From positions 1-15,416 of the forward strand of contig MLAK01001450.1 in the NCBI GenBank assembly GCA_001839685.1: DNA of 15,416 nucleotides. Direction: 5' to 3'. Numbering within the stretch: position 1 is the stretch's first letter; every line of letters starts with the position of its first letter. This DNA is from Tritrichomonas foetus. Its lineage: Eukaryota; Parabasalia; Tritrichomonadida; Tritrichomonadidae. Position numbers and translations under genes: made by a program. Below, in pieces: positions 1 to 8,333 of this stretch. The notes beneath the pieces are model-generated. The model was not told where the DNA came from, did not search any database, and worked only from the letters and a program-made list of their open reading frames with translations.

Positions 1-94
1 TTTATTCTTTTAATTTTTCTATGATTTTTCAATATTTTTTTCCCAATTCTATGGTTTTTCTCAAAATATTTCTGTTGAATTTGAAAAGCATTTC

Positions 95-2176
95 ATGCAG
101 TCATATCAGCTCGACCCGCGCCGGTATTATCCGGATGCGCAGGAGCAGTCGATTTTGATTCCTTATCTACGAAAATATTTCAAATTTCCAGAAAGGTCAC
201 CCGAACGAAACAGAATCGCAAGCGAAGTTTCGAATATGTTATTAAAGTTTTCTCCTCATTGGACGCATCGCGCAGTCCGTCTGTGGTTCAACAATAACCG
301 ATCGACGTATATCAAAGACGATAAAGCCAGCGAGACGTCTTTCTCCGGCTTCAATAATTTCAATAGCAATTTAAATAATACAAGCAATTTAAACAACAGC
401 ACTTTCAGCAGTTACAAATGTCAGATTTCTGGTGCGGTCAGTTTTGGCTGCCAAATTTCGCCCACAAATGTCACTCAAACTAGCAATATCAATATTAATA
501 ATATTAATTCGAGCCAACAACCAAACAGCATAAACAGTATTACGAACACGTTCCAGCCAAATTGTAATTTCGGATTTAACGGCAATTTAAACCCCAGCAG
601 CGCAAATATAAATATCACCAATAATAATTTAAGCGGCGTCACTGGACAGCTCAGCAGCATTAGCAGAACGACCAACCTGAACACTTCTGGCACAAATTTA
701 AATCCAACCAACAACAATTTAAATAATAATAATTTAAAGAATAATAATTTGAATAATTTAAATGATAATAATTTGAATGGTTTGAATAATGCAATGAATG
801 GTTTCAATTGTGGCTTGATCAGCACATTGAATGGCTTCGGCGGATCAAACTCCAATTTGAGCACACTTGACAGGCTCTCTGAGTTGAGCAGCAACACAAT
901 GTCAGCCAAGCCAAAAGTCGGTCTGCCATCAATCACTCATCTCGCATCATCGTCAGCACTTCCATCAAGCCTGCCAAGCATTGAGCACCTTGTTGCAACC
1001 ACTTCACCGCAGCTCCCACCACGCGCGCAGTCAGCCGATCCAAACAATCTGAAATCCCTTGTACGCGAGGCATGTGGTATTTCGGATGCTGGCAATGAGC
1101 GGGTTTCTGCAATCATCGGAAGAATTAATCAAATATGTAGTAATAATTTTCTGACTGCTGAATGGCCAGTTTATGATCAGAATACTGTGGTTGAGTTTCC
1201 ACCTCGCCAATTTGCACTACTTGATTTATCGTCTTTACTAAATTCAGAAACCCAAATTTGGCAAGACCGAACATTCAATGAACAGGAACTTCCAAAAATC
1301 GACTTTTTTGCTGTTGACTCGGGAATTGATTCATACATTATCGATAATTGTTTTTATGTTAAACATGGAAATGATTTTGTTCTTATTTCAGACAGACTTC
1401 CACAAGGAATAACTTGTTATACAACTTCAAAGAACTATTTTTGGGCAACAACATCAAATGAAATTTTTCAAATTCCAATCAAATTCAAAAATGATTCAAA
1501 TTGTGACAATATTGAATTGAATGAAATTCAACATAAAGAAATTTCTTTACCATTTCAACCACATAATATTTTTTTGGTTCCTTCAAATGATTCCGTCATC
1601 ATCTATAATCAAGGCTTGCCGACGGTTACTATCATCAGTGATGATATGAAAGTCACAAATGTAAAGCTTCAACTATTTTCACCTATCATCTCCGAAATGA
1701 AGTCAATTGGTGAAAATATCATTTGCTCTATGAAAAATAACTGTGTTTTCTCATTAAACAATTTAATGGGAAATCCTGTCCGTCACTTTTTTGGTCACAC
1801 AAAGGAACCAAACCACCTCAAGTTTCTTTCCGACAATTTAGTTATGTCATCTGCAAAAGACTATTTTGTCAAATTATGGGACTTGAAGGTGTCAGACCCA
1901 ATAATGACCGTTCGATCACCAAGAAAGGCCTGTCGTTGTCTGACTGGCACAGAAAACGCATTGATTGCGTGCTACGAAGATGCAACGGTCAATGTTTTCG
2001 ATATTCGCGCTGCTTCGCTTGGAAAGCCGCTTTTGGGCTTCGACTTGGAAAACGCCAATCCAATTTCGGTGAACTACGATGCGGGAGAAAACGCGTTAAA
2101 CCTTTTCATCGAGGAAATGCGGCCGCAGGCGAAGCTAAGGTACGTTTACCGAACTTATTCGAAACTATTATCCTAA
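95..2176 (+). CDS. Homeodomain-like / Asn-rich / WD40-like repeat fusion protein (693 aa)
   Basis: Probably a nuclear DNA-binding protein that also carries a protein-interaction propeller; the function is inferred. Residues about 11-72 resemble a homeodomain: a first helix around LIPYLRKYF, a second around RIASEVSNML, and a recognition helix RAVRLWFNNNRSTY with the diagnostic W64, F65, N67 and R69. Helices 2 and 3 are about nine residues further apart than in a standard 60-residue homeodomain. Residues 85-250 are a low-complexity Asn/Leu/Ser linker. Two copies of LPSI(T/E)HL follow at 278-284 and 293-299. From about 360 the protein becomes beta-rich. The last two blades look like WD40 repeats, with GH at 567-568, KLWDL at 593-597 and VFDIR at 634-638; earlier blades are degenerate. 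ATG 95 is the first Met after an in-frame stop at position 11. TAA is followed by TTTTTTAAA. I do not recognise a named orthologue. Confidence 0.85.
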   Translation: MQSYQLDPRRYYPDAQEQSILIPYLRKYFKFPERSPERNRIASEVSNMLLKFSPHWTHRAVRLWFNNNRSTYIKDDKASETSFSGFNNFNSNLNNTSNLNNSTFSSYKCQISGAVSFGCQISPTNVTQTSNININNINSSQQPNSINSITNTFQPNCNFGFNGNLNPSSANINITNNNLSGVTGQLSSISRTTNLNTSGTNLNPTNNNLNNNNLKNNNLNNLNDNNLNGLNNAMNGFNCGLISTLNGFGGSNSNLSTLDRLSELSSNTMSAKPKVGLPSITHLASSSALPSSLPSIEHLVATTSPQLPPRAQSADPNNLKSLVREACGISDAGNERVSAIIGRINQICSNNFLTAEWPVYDQNTVVEFPPRQFALLDLSSLLNSETQIWQDRTFNEQELPKIDFFAVDSGIDSYIIDNCFYVKHGNDFVLISDRLPQGITCYTTSKNYFWATTSNEIFQIPIKFKNDSNCDNIELNEIQHKEISLPFQPHNIFLVPSNDSVIIYNQGLPTVTIISDDMKVTNVKLQLFSPIISEMKSIGENIICSMKNNCVFSLNNLMGNPVRHFFGHTKEPNHLKFLSDNLVMSSAKDYFVKLWDLKVSDPIMTVRSPRKACRCLTGTENALIACYEDATVNVFDIRAASLGKPLLGFDLENANPISVNYDAGENALNLFIEEMRPQAKLRYVYRTYSKLLS
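719..792 (+). repeat. AAT/TTA triplet-rich tract encoding Asn-Leu repeats
   Basis: This imperfect run of AAT codons, broken by TTA or TTG, encodes a string of NNL/NNNL units (residues about 209-233 of the first gene). It is in frame and keeps the reading frame open. It is best read as a low-complexity linker that can change length by slippage, not as an independent element. It also produces an artificial antisense reading frame rich in Leu, Lys and Phe. Confidence 0.7.
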
Positions 2177-3083
2177 CTCTATTTGTTTTTTAAATCACCT
2201 CTTTCTTTCTATTTTATTATTTGTTTGATTTGTTTTACTTATTGGATATTTAGTACTCTTTGACTTTCAATCAATGAAGATCAAATAAGTCTATGAATGC
2301 AATGAAGACGAATTGGTCATTCGATCTTTTCCATGATATTATTTATTTTTAATAAAATACTGTTGTGTCAATTTTACCACAATATGTTAAATTATGCTAA
2401 TTATTTCAATGTTGAATTCTATTTCTAATAACAGGAAATTACCAAAAAATGACATTATTTGTCGGAAATATAGTCGGGTATTTAAATATAATTACAAAAA
2501 TAAAGAAATTATAATATGGTTTATTTAAAGATATGTCCAAAGATAAAAAAATATCTCTAAAATCTATCCATAAATATAAATCCAATAAGAAAAGTATCAG
2601 TTTCCTTACTGATTGAATTAATACTAATATTCTCAAAAATACAGCTGTAGTGACTGTTCAACTCTTCTTACAAGAACCAAACAACAAGCTGCACTTGATA
2701 CTTAAAAGAAAAAAACTTTGTCACCTATCAAGATTACTAATCATTCTTGATAGATAAAAATCATTATTAATAATAGTGTTTTGATATATCATTATTTGTT
2801 ATTCACAAAGATGATAAGATATTCAGAATTCTTATACATTATATTCAATTAAAATAGAAAAAATGAACCTATTTGTAAAGAAAGAATCTAAAAATCCAAG
2901 AATACACAATAATATTCTGGAATATGTTGAATAAGAATTCCTCTCTTCTTCGATACAATGGTTCAAGTCATATGAAAAATATATTTTATCTCTATAATCT
3001 ATAACAACTTGCGGAATTAAACATTGAAATAACAATTTTCGATTCAGTTTGGAAGAAAAATTTCTTCACAATAGTTTTTGAAT
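2177..3083. other. AT-rich convergent intergenic region
   Basis: This region lies between the 3' ends of the homeodomain/WD40 gene and the Myb gene. A TAAA at about 2191-2194 could serve as the polyadenylation signal of the plus-strand gene. A perfect 9-bp inverted repeat occurs at 2725-2753. Short open frames on the minus strand (about 2439-2636 and 2832-3035) have the composition of random AT-rich sequence, and I do not support them as genes. No RNA gene or transposon was recognised. Confidence 0.5.
2725..2753. repeat. Perfect 9-bp inverted repeat (hairpin)
   Basis: CTATCAAGA at 2725-2733 pairs exactly with TCTTGATAG at 2745-2753 across an 11-base loop. It is the neatest short hairpin I found between genes. 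It sits about 330 bases downstream of the Myb stop codon and 550 bases from the opposing stop. It may be chance in AT-rich DNA, a 3'-end structure, or part of a non-coding RNA. Confidence 0.4.
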
Positions 3084-3983
3084 TCAAAATTCCAAGCCAG
3101 AAAAATCCAAATCAAACAAATGAGAAACATTTTCCTCACATCCAAATAAGTCATTTCCGAAAAGGTCTAACTCTTCGGGTACCATTTCAGGAGAACTCAC
3201 AACCCCTGAATGGCCATCATCTTCTGTAGTTCTATTATCTACAAAAGACTCAACAACTTCATGTGGGCTTTCAAAATGTCTGAAACTATCGCATCTCTGG
3301 CAGATGCTGATGTTTCCAGATTCATTTTTAATTCTAGATGAGTTATTTGAACAACACAAACTTTGAGTTGTGTTATTATTCACATAATTTTGGGAATTAG
3401 CAATGCTGCTTATACAGCTATTGCTATTCATAATGTTTAGATTTAAGTTTAAGTTCTGACTTAAACATGAGTTATTGAATTGAAAATGATCATTCGCAGA
3501 TTTGATAGGTTTCCTTCTCACTCTCTTCTCTTGAATAGAATGATTTGTCAGAACAACCCATCTGTTTTTAATGTTGACATCAGTTCTATTGGGGAAAAAT
3601 CTGACAATGAGTGACCACTGTGATCCATACTCATTGAATTTTTCCAAAAGAAGTTTATCCTGCTCTTTAGTCCATGGATCTTTGCTAACGCTGGGTGAAA
3701 GATAGTTCTTCCATCTTTCACGACATTGTCTGTAGTTTCTTGTTCCCATTTGATCTGCAATTCGTTTCCAGTTTGTGTCACCAAGCTGCTGAACGATTAA
3801 GGTCAATTTATCGTCTTCTTCCCTAGTGAACTTGTTCTTCCGATGATGCTTCTGATGAATGGAAGTTGAAGATGATGATGGAGATAGTGATTTGGGAATG
3901 ATGGGCGAGTGGGGCCCAGGGCAAGGTGCTGGACTATATGGTGTTCCATATGGAGAAGATGGAATTAAGAAATAACCTTGCAT
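3084..3983 (-). CDS. R2R3 Myb-type transcription factor (299 aa)
   Basis: Sequence-specific DNA-binding protein of the large trichomonad Myb family, acting in the nucleus. Residues 1-45 are Pro/Ser/Tyr-rich. Repeat R2 (about 51-98) has the pattern FTREEDDKL...NWKRIA...RQCRERWKNYL. Repeat R3 (about 103-146) has PWTKEQDKLLLEKF...QWSLIVRFF...NIKNRW. Both have the spaced aromatic residues and the C-terminal RERW/KNRW recognition helix. A basic patch, KRVRRKP, follows and may be a nuclear localisation signal. The middle is Asn/Ser-rich. The last 30 residues are acidic with repeated LF/DLF units and look like an activation domain. The frame stays open upstream to a TTG at 4001, but the ATG at 3983 is the likely start because a good initiator lies 21 bases upstream. 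The stop is TGA, so TGA is not reassigned. Confidence 0.9.
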   Translation of the reverse strand: MQGYFLIPSSPYGTPYSPAPCPGPHSPIIPKSLSPSSSSTSIHQKHHRKNKFTREEDDKLTLIVQQLGDTNWKRIADQMGTRNYRQCRERWKNYLSPSVSKDPWTKEQDKLLLEKFNEYGSQWSLIVRFFPNRTDVNIKNRWVVLTNHSIQEKRVRRKPIKSANDHFQFNNSCLSQNLNLNLNIMNSNSCISSIANSQNYVNNNTTQSLCCSNNSSRIKNESGNISICQRCDSFRHFESPHEVVESFVDNRTTEDDGHSGVVSSPEMVPEELDLFGNDLFGCEENVSHLFDLDFSGLEF

Positions 3984-5351
3984 AGTGACGAAACAAGACA
4001 AAATGAAGTGATCGTCTTTCTCAATTTATTCACAACTCTTTCAGAATTATGTATTATCTTTAGTGATATAATTGAATATGGTTAGAGTTGGATTTATATG
4101 AAAAAGTGAGAGGATAATCTAATAATTTTTTTATTTTTTCAATATTCCAGAACAATTGAAAATTGACTATTTAATAAAAAATAATCTAGCGAAAAAGATG
4201 TATTGAAAAAGTGGAAGAAATAGAAAAAGTTAGATAATTGATCATTTTTTGTGAAGTGAGGTAAAAAGATTGAATAATCTATCTTTTGAATAGTCTATAA
4301 TTTAACTGAATTTCTGAAAAATTGAAATAATTTTCTTTATCAACATGGTTTTCAATCAATTTTAATTGAATACTAAAAGAAATTTGAAAACAATTTCTTT
4401 TTTTGATAATAAATAAATATTTTCTTCATATCTTTTTACATCATTCATTTATCACAATGAATATCTGTCAGTTACATTAAACTCTTCTTATATATATTAG
4501 ATACTTTCGCATAGTTCTGAAATAATGAAGGAGCAACCAAAAGAAACACTTTAAATATATTTAAGCATCGAAAAATCAAATTACCGATAATTTTTCTAAC
4601 GGAACTCTCAAAAACATGAATTGCAATGATTCTCAAAATGACTCATAAGAATTTTGAAAGACAAAATAAGAAATTGTGAGAAAAATAAAAGAGATAATTT
4701 TTCTATGAACGGATTGTCAACCAAATATCCCATCGTTGATTGCAATTATTTAACGTTTCTTCATTAGCTTGGGTATGTGATGTATTATCCTTTGTTAGTC
4801 TTGAATATCATGTGATATGTGTATTTACGAAAAGAAATCATACTGTGACTTTTGAAAACCCAATCAAAGTCCCAAAAAAGCACAATGAATATATACCTCC
4901 ATAAATCCTATGAAAAAAATCATTAAATCACAAGAAAGAATTAAAAATCGAGAAAAAAATGTAAATTTCACAAATGAACAAGATTAAAATTCCATACGAC
5001 CAAATTTTCGACATGTCAGCGTGAATGAGAAACTTGATTTGGTGGAAAAAATCATTTTATTATCTTTTGGGTCGTTCGTTTTTTAAAAAATAACTCATTG
5101 CACAACATAAAATGTACAGTTCAATCAAACGAATATTCATCACATCTAATCGTCCGCAGTTAAGTCCAAATAATTTTTTCATCAGTTATATTTTAGCTAA
5201 GATTTTTCACACATTTTTGTGGGAGAATCGATATAAATAGAAACCAAGAAAACATAAAAAAAATATTTATCAGTAACTTTCAACTTTATTAAAATGCTGG
5301 AAAGATGTATATTGTAAGTATCAGTACACTTTGTATGATAGAAAAATCATT
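3984..5351. other. Long AT-rich intergenic region upstream of the Myb gene
   Basis: About 1.37 kb separate the start of the Myb gene from the 3' end of the phosphatase gene; both are on the minus strand. Apart from the Myb initiator at the left edge I see no open frame over 60 codons, no tRNA- or rRNA-like segment, no transposon and no long repeat. An isolated GTATGT near 4773 on the plus strand has no matching branch/3' splice signal nearby. Confidence 0.5.
4001..4006 (-). promoter_or_regulatory. Initiator (TCATTT) of the Myb gene
   Basis: Read on the minus strand, TCATTT matches the trichomonad initiator TCA(+1)(C/T)(A/T), with +1 at 4004 and a 21-base leader before ATG 3983. It decides the start codon: transcription from here could hardly use the TTG at 4001 as an initiation codon. 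GACGAT, a weak Myb-site-like sequence, lies just upstream at 4016-4011. Confidence 0.6.
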
Positions 5352-7305
5352 TTAGAAGAACCTTCCAAGGCTAGCATACTTCATTGGCGGATAATCCGTT
5401 GGAATTGGCTGTGCTACAAATTGTTCGAATTCTTTTCCAGTTAGAGACAAATCATCTGCGAATGTCAGCTTCACAACTGCACCTTTGTTTCCCATTTGTC
5501 CAATATAGTTTGGTGCCGAGAACACAGTAATACATTTTCCATTGTGCATTTCAATATAACCATTTTCTTGAACTTGGTGCGATCTGATCAATAATTCAAG
5601 ATTGTTTCTTTCTAGGAATGCTTCAGTGATATCTGGTCCAAAAGTTCTTGTAACACCTCTTGGCGATGGGGCAAATCCATTCTGTTCCATTGGGTCGCTC
5701 CATAAGATGTCATTCAGTGGACCAGACTCTGGTGGCTGTCCAATTCTATTCATGGTTTGAAGAGAGTCAATTGTAACAGTTTGATCACTGAAGAGACCGC
5801 CATGAACAATGAGTACTTTGGAGTTAATGACGTGGCCAAGTGGCATTGTGTTGAAGAAGTCACTGAAGGCTTCAAACATTGACTTCGAGTATTTCTTGGT
5901 GCATTCCATTTCGAATCCATACATTGCATTCATCATATTTGTCTCGCTGTGTGTTAGATAAAAGTTATTCAAAAAAACGAAGGCATCAATATAACCATTC
6001 TTCATCCAATCTTTCAGAGAATCATTTATTAATACAAATTTAATTCATATCAAACAAAATACATATATAATGATAGAAGACAGAAAATCAACAGACAGAA
6101 AAAGAAAATTATTCAAAATCAATCAAAAAAAAAAAAAAAATTCTAGTAATTTGAGTGGAATAATTTCATATTAATTATGCTTCTTTGTCATGATCAGGTT
6201 CGAGATTAAAATTAACCTGAATAATCATTTCATATTGTCAAAATTTTCTCGCATTTGGTAGTAACAAAGACTAAATTAAAATTATTTTCGAATTTGAATT
6301 TTTGGAAGAAATATATCTTTGTTTCTTGATAGAATTAAAAAAAAAAAAGATCTTTTTTTGAGTAAAACATTCACAGAAGAAGAAGACATTTCTGAACAAA
6401 AAAGAAAAAAAGGAAAAAAGTGATTGGAATGAAGAAGAAGGAAAACTTGAAAGCCTTCGCAAAAAAAAGACATACTGATTACCTCTGTTCATAAAAATAC
6501 AAGCTGGATTGGCTAACTTCCATGCGAAAAGAGCAAGAACAATTTCAAGTCCCATTGAACCTCTGTCAACAAAATCCCCGTTGAATAGGTAAGGGCTTTC
6601 AGTTGATGGTTCTCCGTACTTTTCAAAGATGTGTCTCAAGTCCTGGTATTGTCCATGAGTGTCGCCCACAACACGGATTGCGCCCTTATGTTCGATTTTC
6701 ACGATGTTTGGCATGGCTTTGTTCATTTCTTTCATTTTGGCGAGCATTGCACGAACGACTGCTGCTGGCGGCCGTTTATCTTTGGCCATTTCCGCCATCA
6801 AATTTCTCGCATATGAAATATCAAATTCTGGGATTGGCGTCGTGTCGCTGGTTGCGTCGTGTGATGCAACTTTCTTTGACTGTGAATGAAGATCGTCTGA
6901 GCTCATGGCTTCTCGTAATTTGAGTTTATATAATTGCTGCTTTGCATCTTCCATCAGATTTCTCCAGAATTTCTCGTTCGGCTGGATCTTTGCGGCCGCT
7001 AGGTACGAATTGTAGGCGCCTTTGAAATCGAGGGAATTGGAGAGGGCCAAACCATGTCGATAATATGCTTTGGCGTTATTTGGATCTAATTCGATTGCCT
7101 TTGAGGCGGATTCAAAGGCTTCATTCAATTTTTCAATTTGGAGTTGCGATGCTGAGAGATTCGTGTAAAGAATTGATAATTGAGATTTATCGGATTCTGG
7201 GCATTCTGAGATGGCGGATTGGTAGCATCGGCAAGCATCGAAGAATTTCTTCTCGCGGAAAAATGTGTTGCCTTCTGTGCGGTGTTTAGTGACTGAATCA
7301 GACAT
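5352..7305 (-). CDS. PP5: Serine/threonine protein phosphatase 5 (TPR-PP5), two exons, 474 aa
   Basis: Phosphatase that binds the Hsp90 C-terminus through its TPRs and dephosphorylates client proteins and kinases (family knowledge). Exon 1 is 7305-6476 and exon 2 is 5946-5352; 830 + 595 bases give 475 codons in frame. TPR motifs fill about residues 4-111, followed by a helical linker. The PPP-family metal and catalytic motifs are GDTHGQ (214-219), GDFVDRG (243-249), GNHE (275-278), VHGG (324-327) and RSH (398-400). The intron splits the His codon of GNHE, and splicing restores it exactly. The C-terminus has SAPNYIGQMGN, where PPP enzymes usually have SAPNYC. The length is close to human PP5 (about 499). 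Neither exon alone makes a complete enzyme. The TAA stop is part of TAAAA, consistent with a trichomonad polyadenylation signal. The start ATG has a CCTTT box just upstream. Confidence 0.93.
5947..6475 (-). other. Spliceosomal intron in the PP5 gene (529 bases)
   Basis: On the minus strand the intron starts GTATGT (6475-6470) and ends TCTAACACACAG (5958-5947). This is nearly the fixed trichomonad branch/3' splice block ACTAACACACAG. Splicing joins CA to C, making the His codon of GNHE and keeping the frame. The intron is strongly T-rich in the sense direction, with runs of T16 (A run near 6125-6140) and T12. At 6190-6228 it contains a small imperfect hairpin. At 529 bases it seems long compared with the mostly short trichomonad introns I know of. 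Confidence 0.92.
6190..6228 (-). repeat. Imperfect hairpin inside the PP5 intron
   Basis: TCAGGTT (6194-6200) pairs with AACCTGA (6214-6220) around a 13-base loop. ATGA (6190-6193) can extend the stem with TCAT (6225-6228) across a 4-base bulge. It could shorten the effective intron length, or mark an intron-encoded RNA. I do not see convincing snoRNA boxes. Confidence 0.35.
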
Positions 7306-7313
7306 GAATTTTC

Positions 7314-7350
7314 AAAGGAGAGAGGTTGGATGTTTTTTTCACTTATCGTT
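7314..7350 (-). promoter_or_regulatory. PP5 promoter: AACGATA element and CCTTT box
   Basis: On the minus strand, AACGATA (7350-7344) resembles the Myb recognition element known from trichomonad promoters (TAACGATA). CCTTTGA (7318-7312) resembles the M5 core motif CCTTT and ends six bases before the ATG. No good TCA(C/T)(A/T) initiator lies in the same 60 bases, so transcription may start at the CCTTT box. Confidence 0.45.
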
Positions 7351-7644
7351 CTAATTAGCCATGTATTTGACCTGATTTTATCGGCCTTATGAATGTGGCC
7401 ATTTTCAAAGTTGTAAAATTGATAATAAATCAGAAATTTTGAATAGCACATAGAATTCATTGGAGTTTGTCAATTGAAAAAATAGGAAGTTCAGAATATT
7501 TTTGAAAAAATAATCAGAATGTGAACAAAAAGAAATCATTTAAATGTTTAAACAAAATTGGCCTTTGAGCTATCAATTTAGCGAAAGTTTTTTGAAAAAA
7601 AAAAACTCTTCACAAAAGTTGTTCGTAATTGTCACAGTTGACAA

Positions 7645-7872
7645 ATGGACTCCACCAACAGTAGTAATGATCAAAAAGACTTTTTTTTGCACTATCAGGA
7701 TAATGAGATCCGCATTCATGGTAAAATTCGTTTTTCACTATTTTTGAAAAGATATCTGGTCGTATCTGTACATATCTTTCCATACGCCAAAAAATCAGGT
7801 TTCCTATTAATATCACAAACTTTTGGTCAACATTTGTTGATGAAAGTAAATAATCAACAAGAATCTCATTAA
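7645..7872 (+). CDS. Possible small or degenerate gene (75 codons), unrecognised
   Basis: The first dozen codons (ATG GAC TCC ACC AAC AGT ...) look more gene-like than the surrounding AT-rich DNA. A good initiator match, TCACAG, lies at 7632-7637, eleven bases before the ATG. The protein begins MDSTNSSNDQKDFF and soon becomes an AT-driven mixture of hydrophobic and basic residues ending in TAA. It has no domain I can name. It would be divergent from PP5, with about 340 bases between start codons. It may be a real small protein, the 5' remnant of a decayed gene, or chance. Confidence 0.22.
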   Translation: MDSTNSSNDQKDFFLHYQDNEIRIHGKIRFSLFLKRYLVVSVHIFPYAKKSGFLLISQTFGQHLLMKVNNQQESH

Positions 7873-8333
7873 ATTATTTTCATGAATATTTTAATACATT
7901 AAATAATTAATTATTGAATCCACAAGATGCTGCTAAAAGTAATGACGTTTGAAAATCTTAATTATATATATATTAATTTATTGATGATTTTTAAATTTCA
8001 TTATTCATTCTCATATTTAAATCATTCGATAGACACCCTGTCTAAGACACTAAAGTATATTTATTGAATCATAATTCATTTTCCTTCTTTCTGAAAACTT
8101 GCACATTCCAAGTGGAATCAAGTGAAATATGCGTTTGTGTGAAAGTTATCATCGCCAGTGTAACTATTTTGGCGACTTCAAGAAGACTGTAAAGTAATCC
8201 AGGATACATTTAAGATCCTAATTCAAAATCATCAATTCAACAATTCATGGAAGAAGAAAAAAAAAGCAATGTTAGCGGTCACATTCTTTATAAATAAAAT
8301 ATAGATAAAAAATGATGAATCGAAATGATTGAA

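Larger units (their letters stand above)
7306..8333. other. AT-rich region between PP5 and the CK2-like gene
   Basis: About 1 kb holding the PP5 promoter at its left edge and the 3' flank of the CK2-like gene at its right. A TAAA on the minus strand near 8293 could polyadenylate the kinase mRNA, whose TAA stop is not itself followed by A. The middle holds one weak plus-strand gene candidate (7645-7872) and otherwise nothing I recognise. Confidence 0.5.

Noticed and set aside
475..936. Antisense 153-codon frame rich in Leu, Lys and Phe
   Set aside because: It is the complement of the Asn-rich triplet tract of the first gene, with no independent start signal or domain.
2140..2176. GTACGT near the end of the first gene as a 5' splice site, with a downstream exon
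   Set aside because: No ACTAACACACAG-like 3' signal follows. CCTAACTCTATT at 2172-2183 lacks the fixed CACAG end, and there is no coding-like sequence beyond.
2832..3035. Minus-strand 67-codon frame downstream of the Myb gene
   Set aside because: It starts at TTG, has no initiator and AT-driven composition. I briefly considered an ankyrin-type gene remnant but could not support any motif.
3984..4001. TTG at 4001 as the Myb start codon
   Set aside because: It lies only three bases from the predicted transcription start, and a normal ATG at 3983 is available.
4772..4778. GTATGT in the long intergenic region as an intron start
   Set aside because: No coding frame leads into it and no matching 3' splice block lies downstream; a six-base match is expected by chance.
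5352..6005. A separate phosphatase gene starting at a Met at 6005
   Set aside because: The first 20 residues of that frame are intronic and lack the phosphatase N-terminal half. The TCTAACACACAG splice signal at 5958-5947 and the restored GNHE show it is exon 2 of PP5.
6194..6220. GGTTCGAG in the PP5 intron as a tRNA T-arm
   Set aside because: The flanking bases do not form a T-stem, and no D-arm, anticodon arm or acceptor stem is present.
6271..6475. Readthrough C-terminus of exon 1 (Phe/Ser-rich tail)
   Set aside because: Codons after 6476 are T-rich intron sequence. The canonical phosphatase sequence continues only after splicing.
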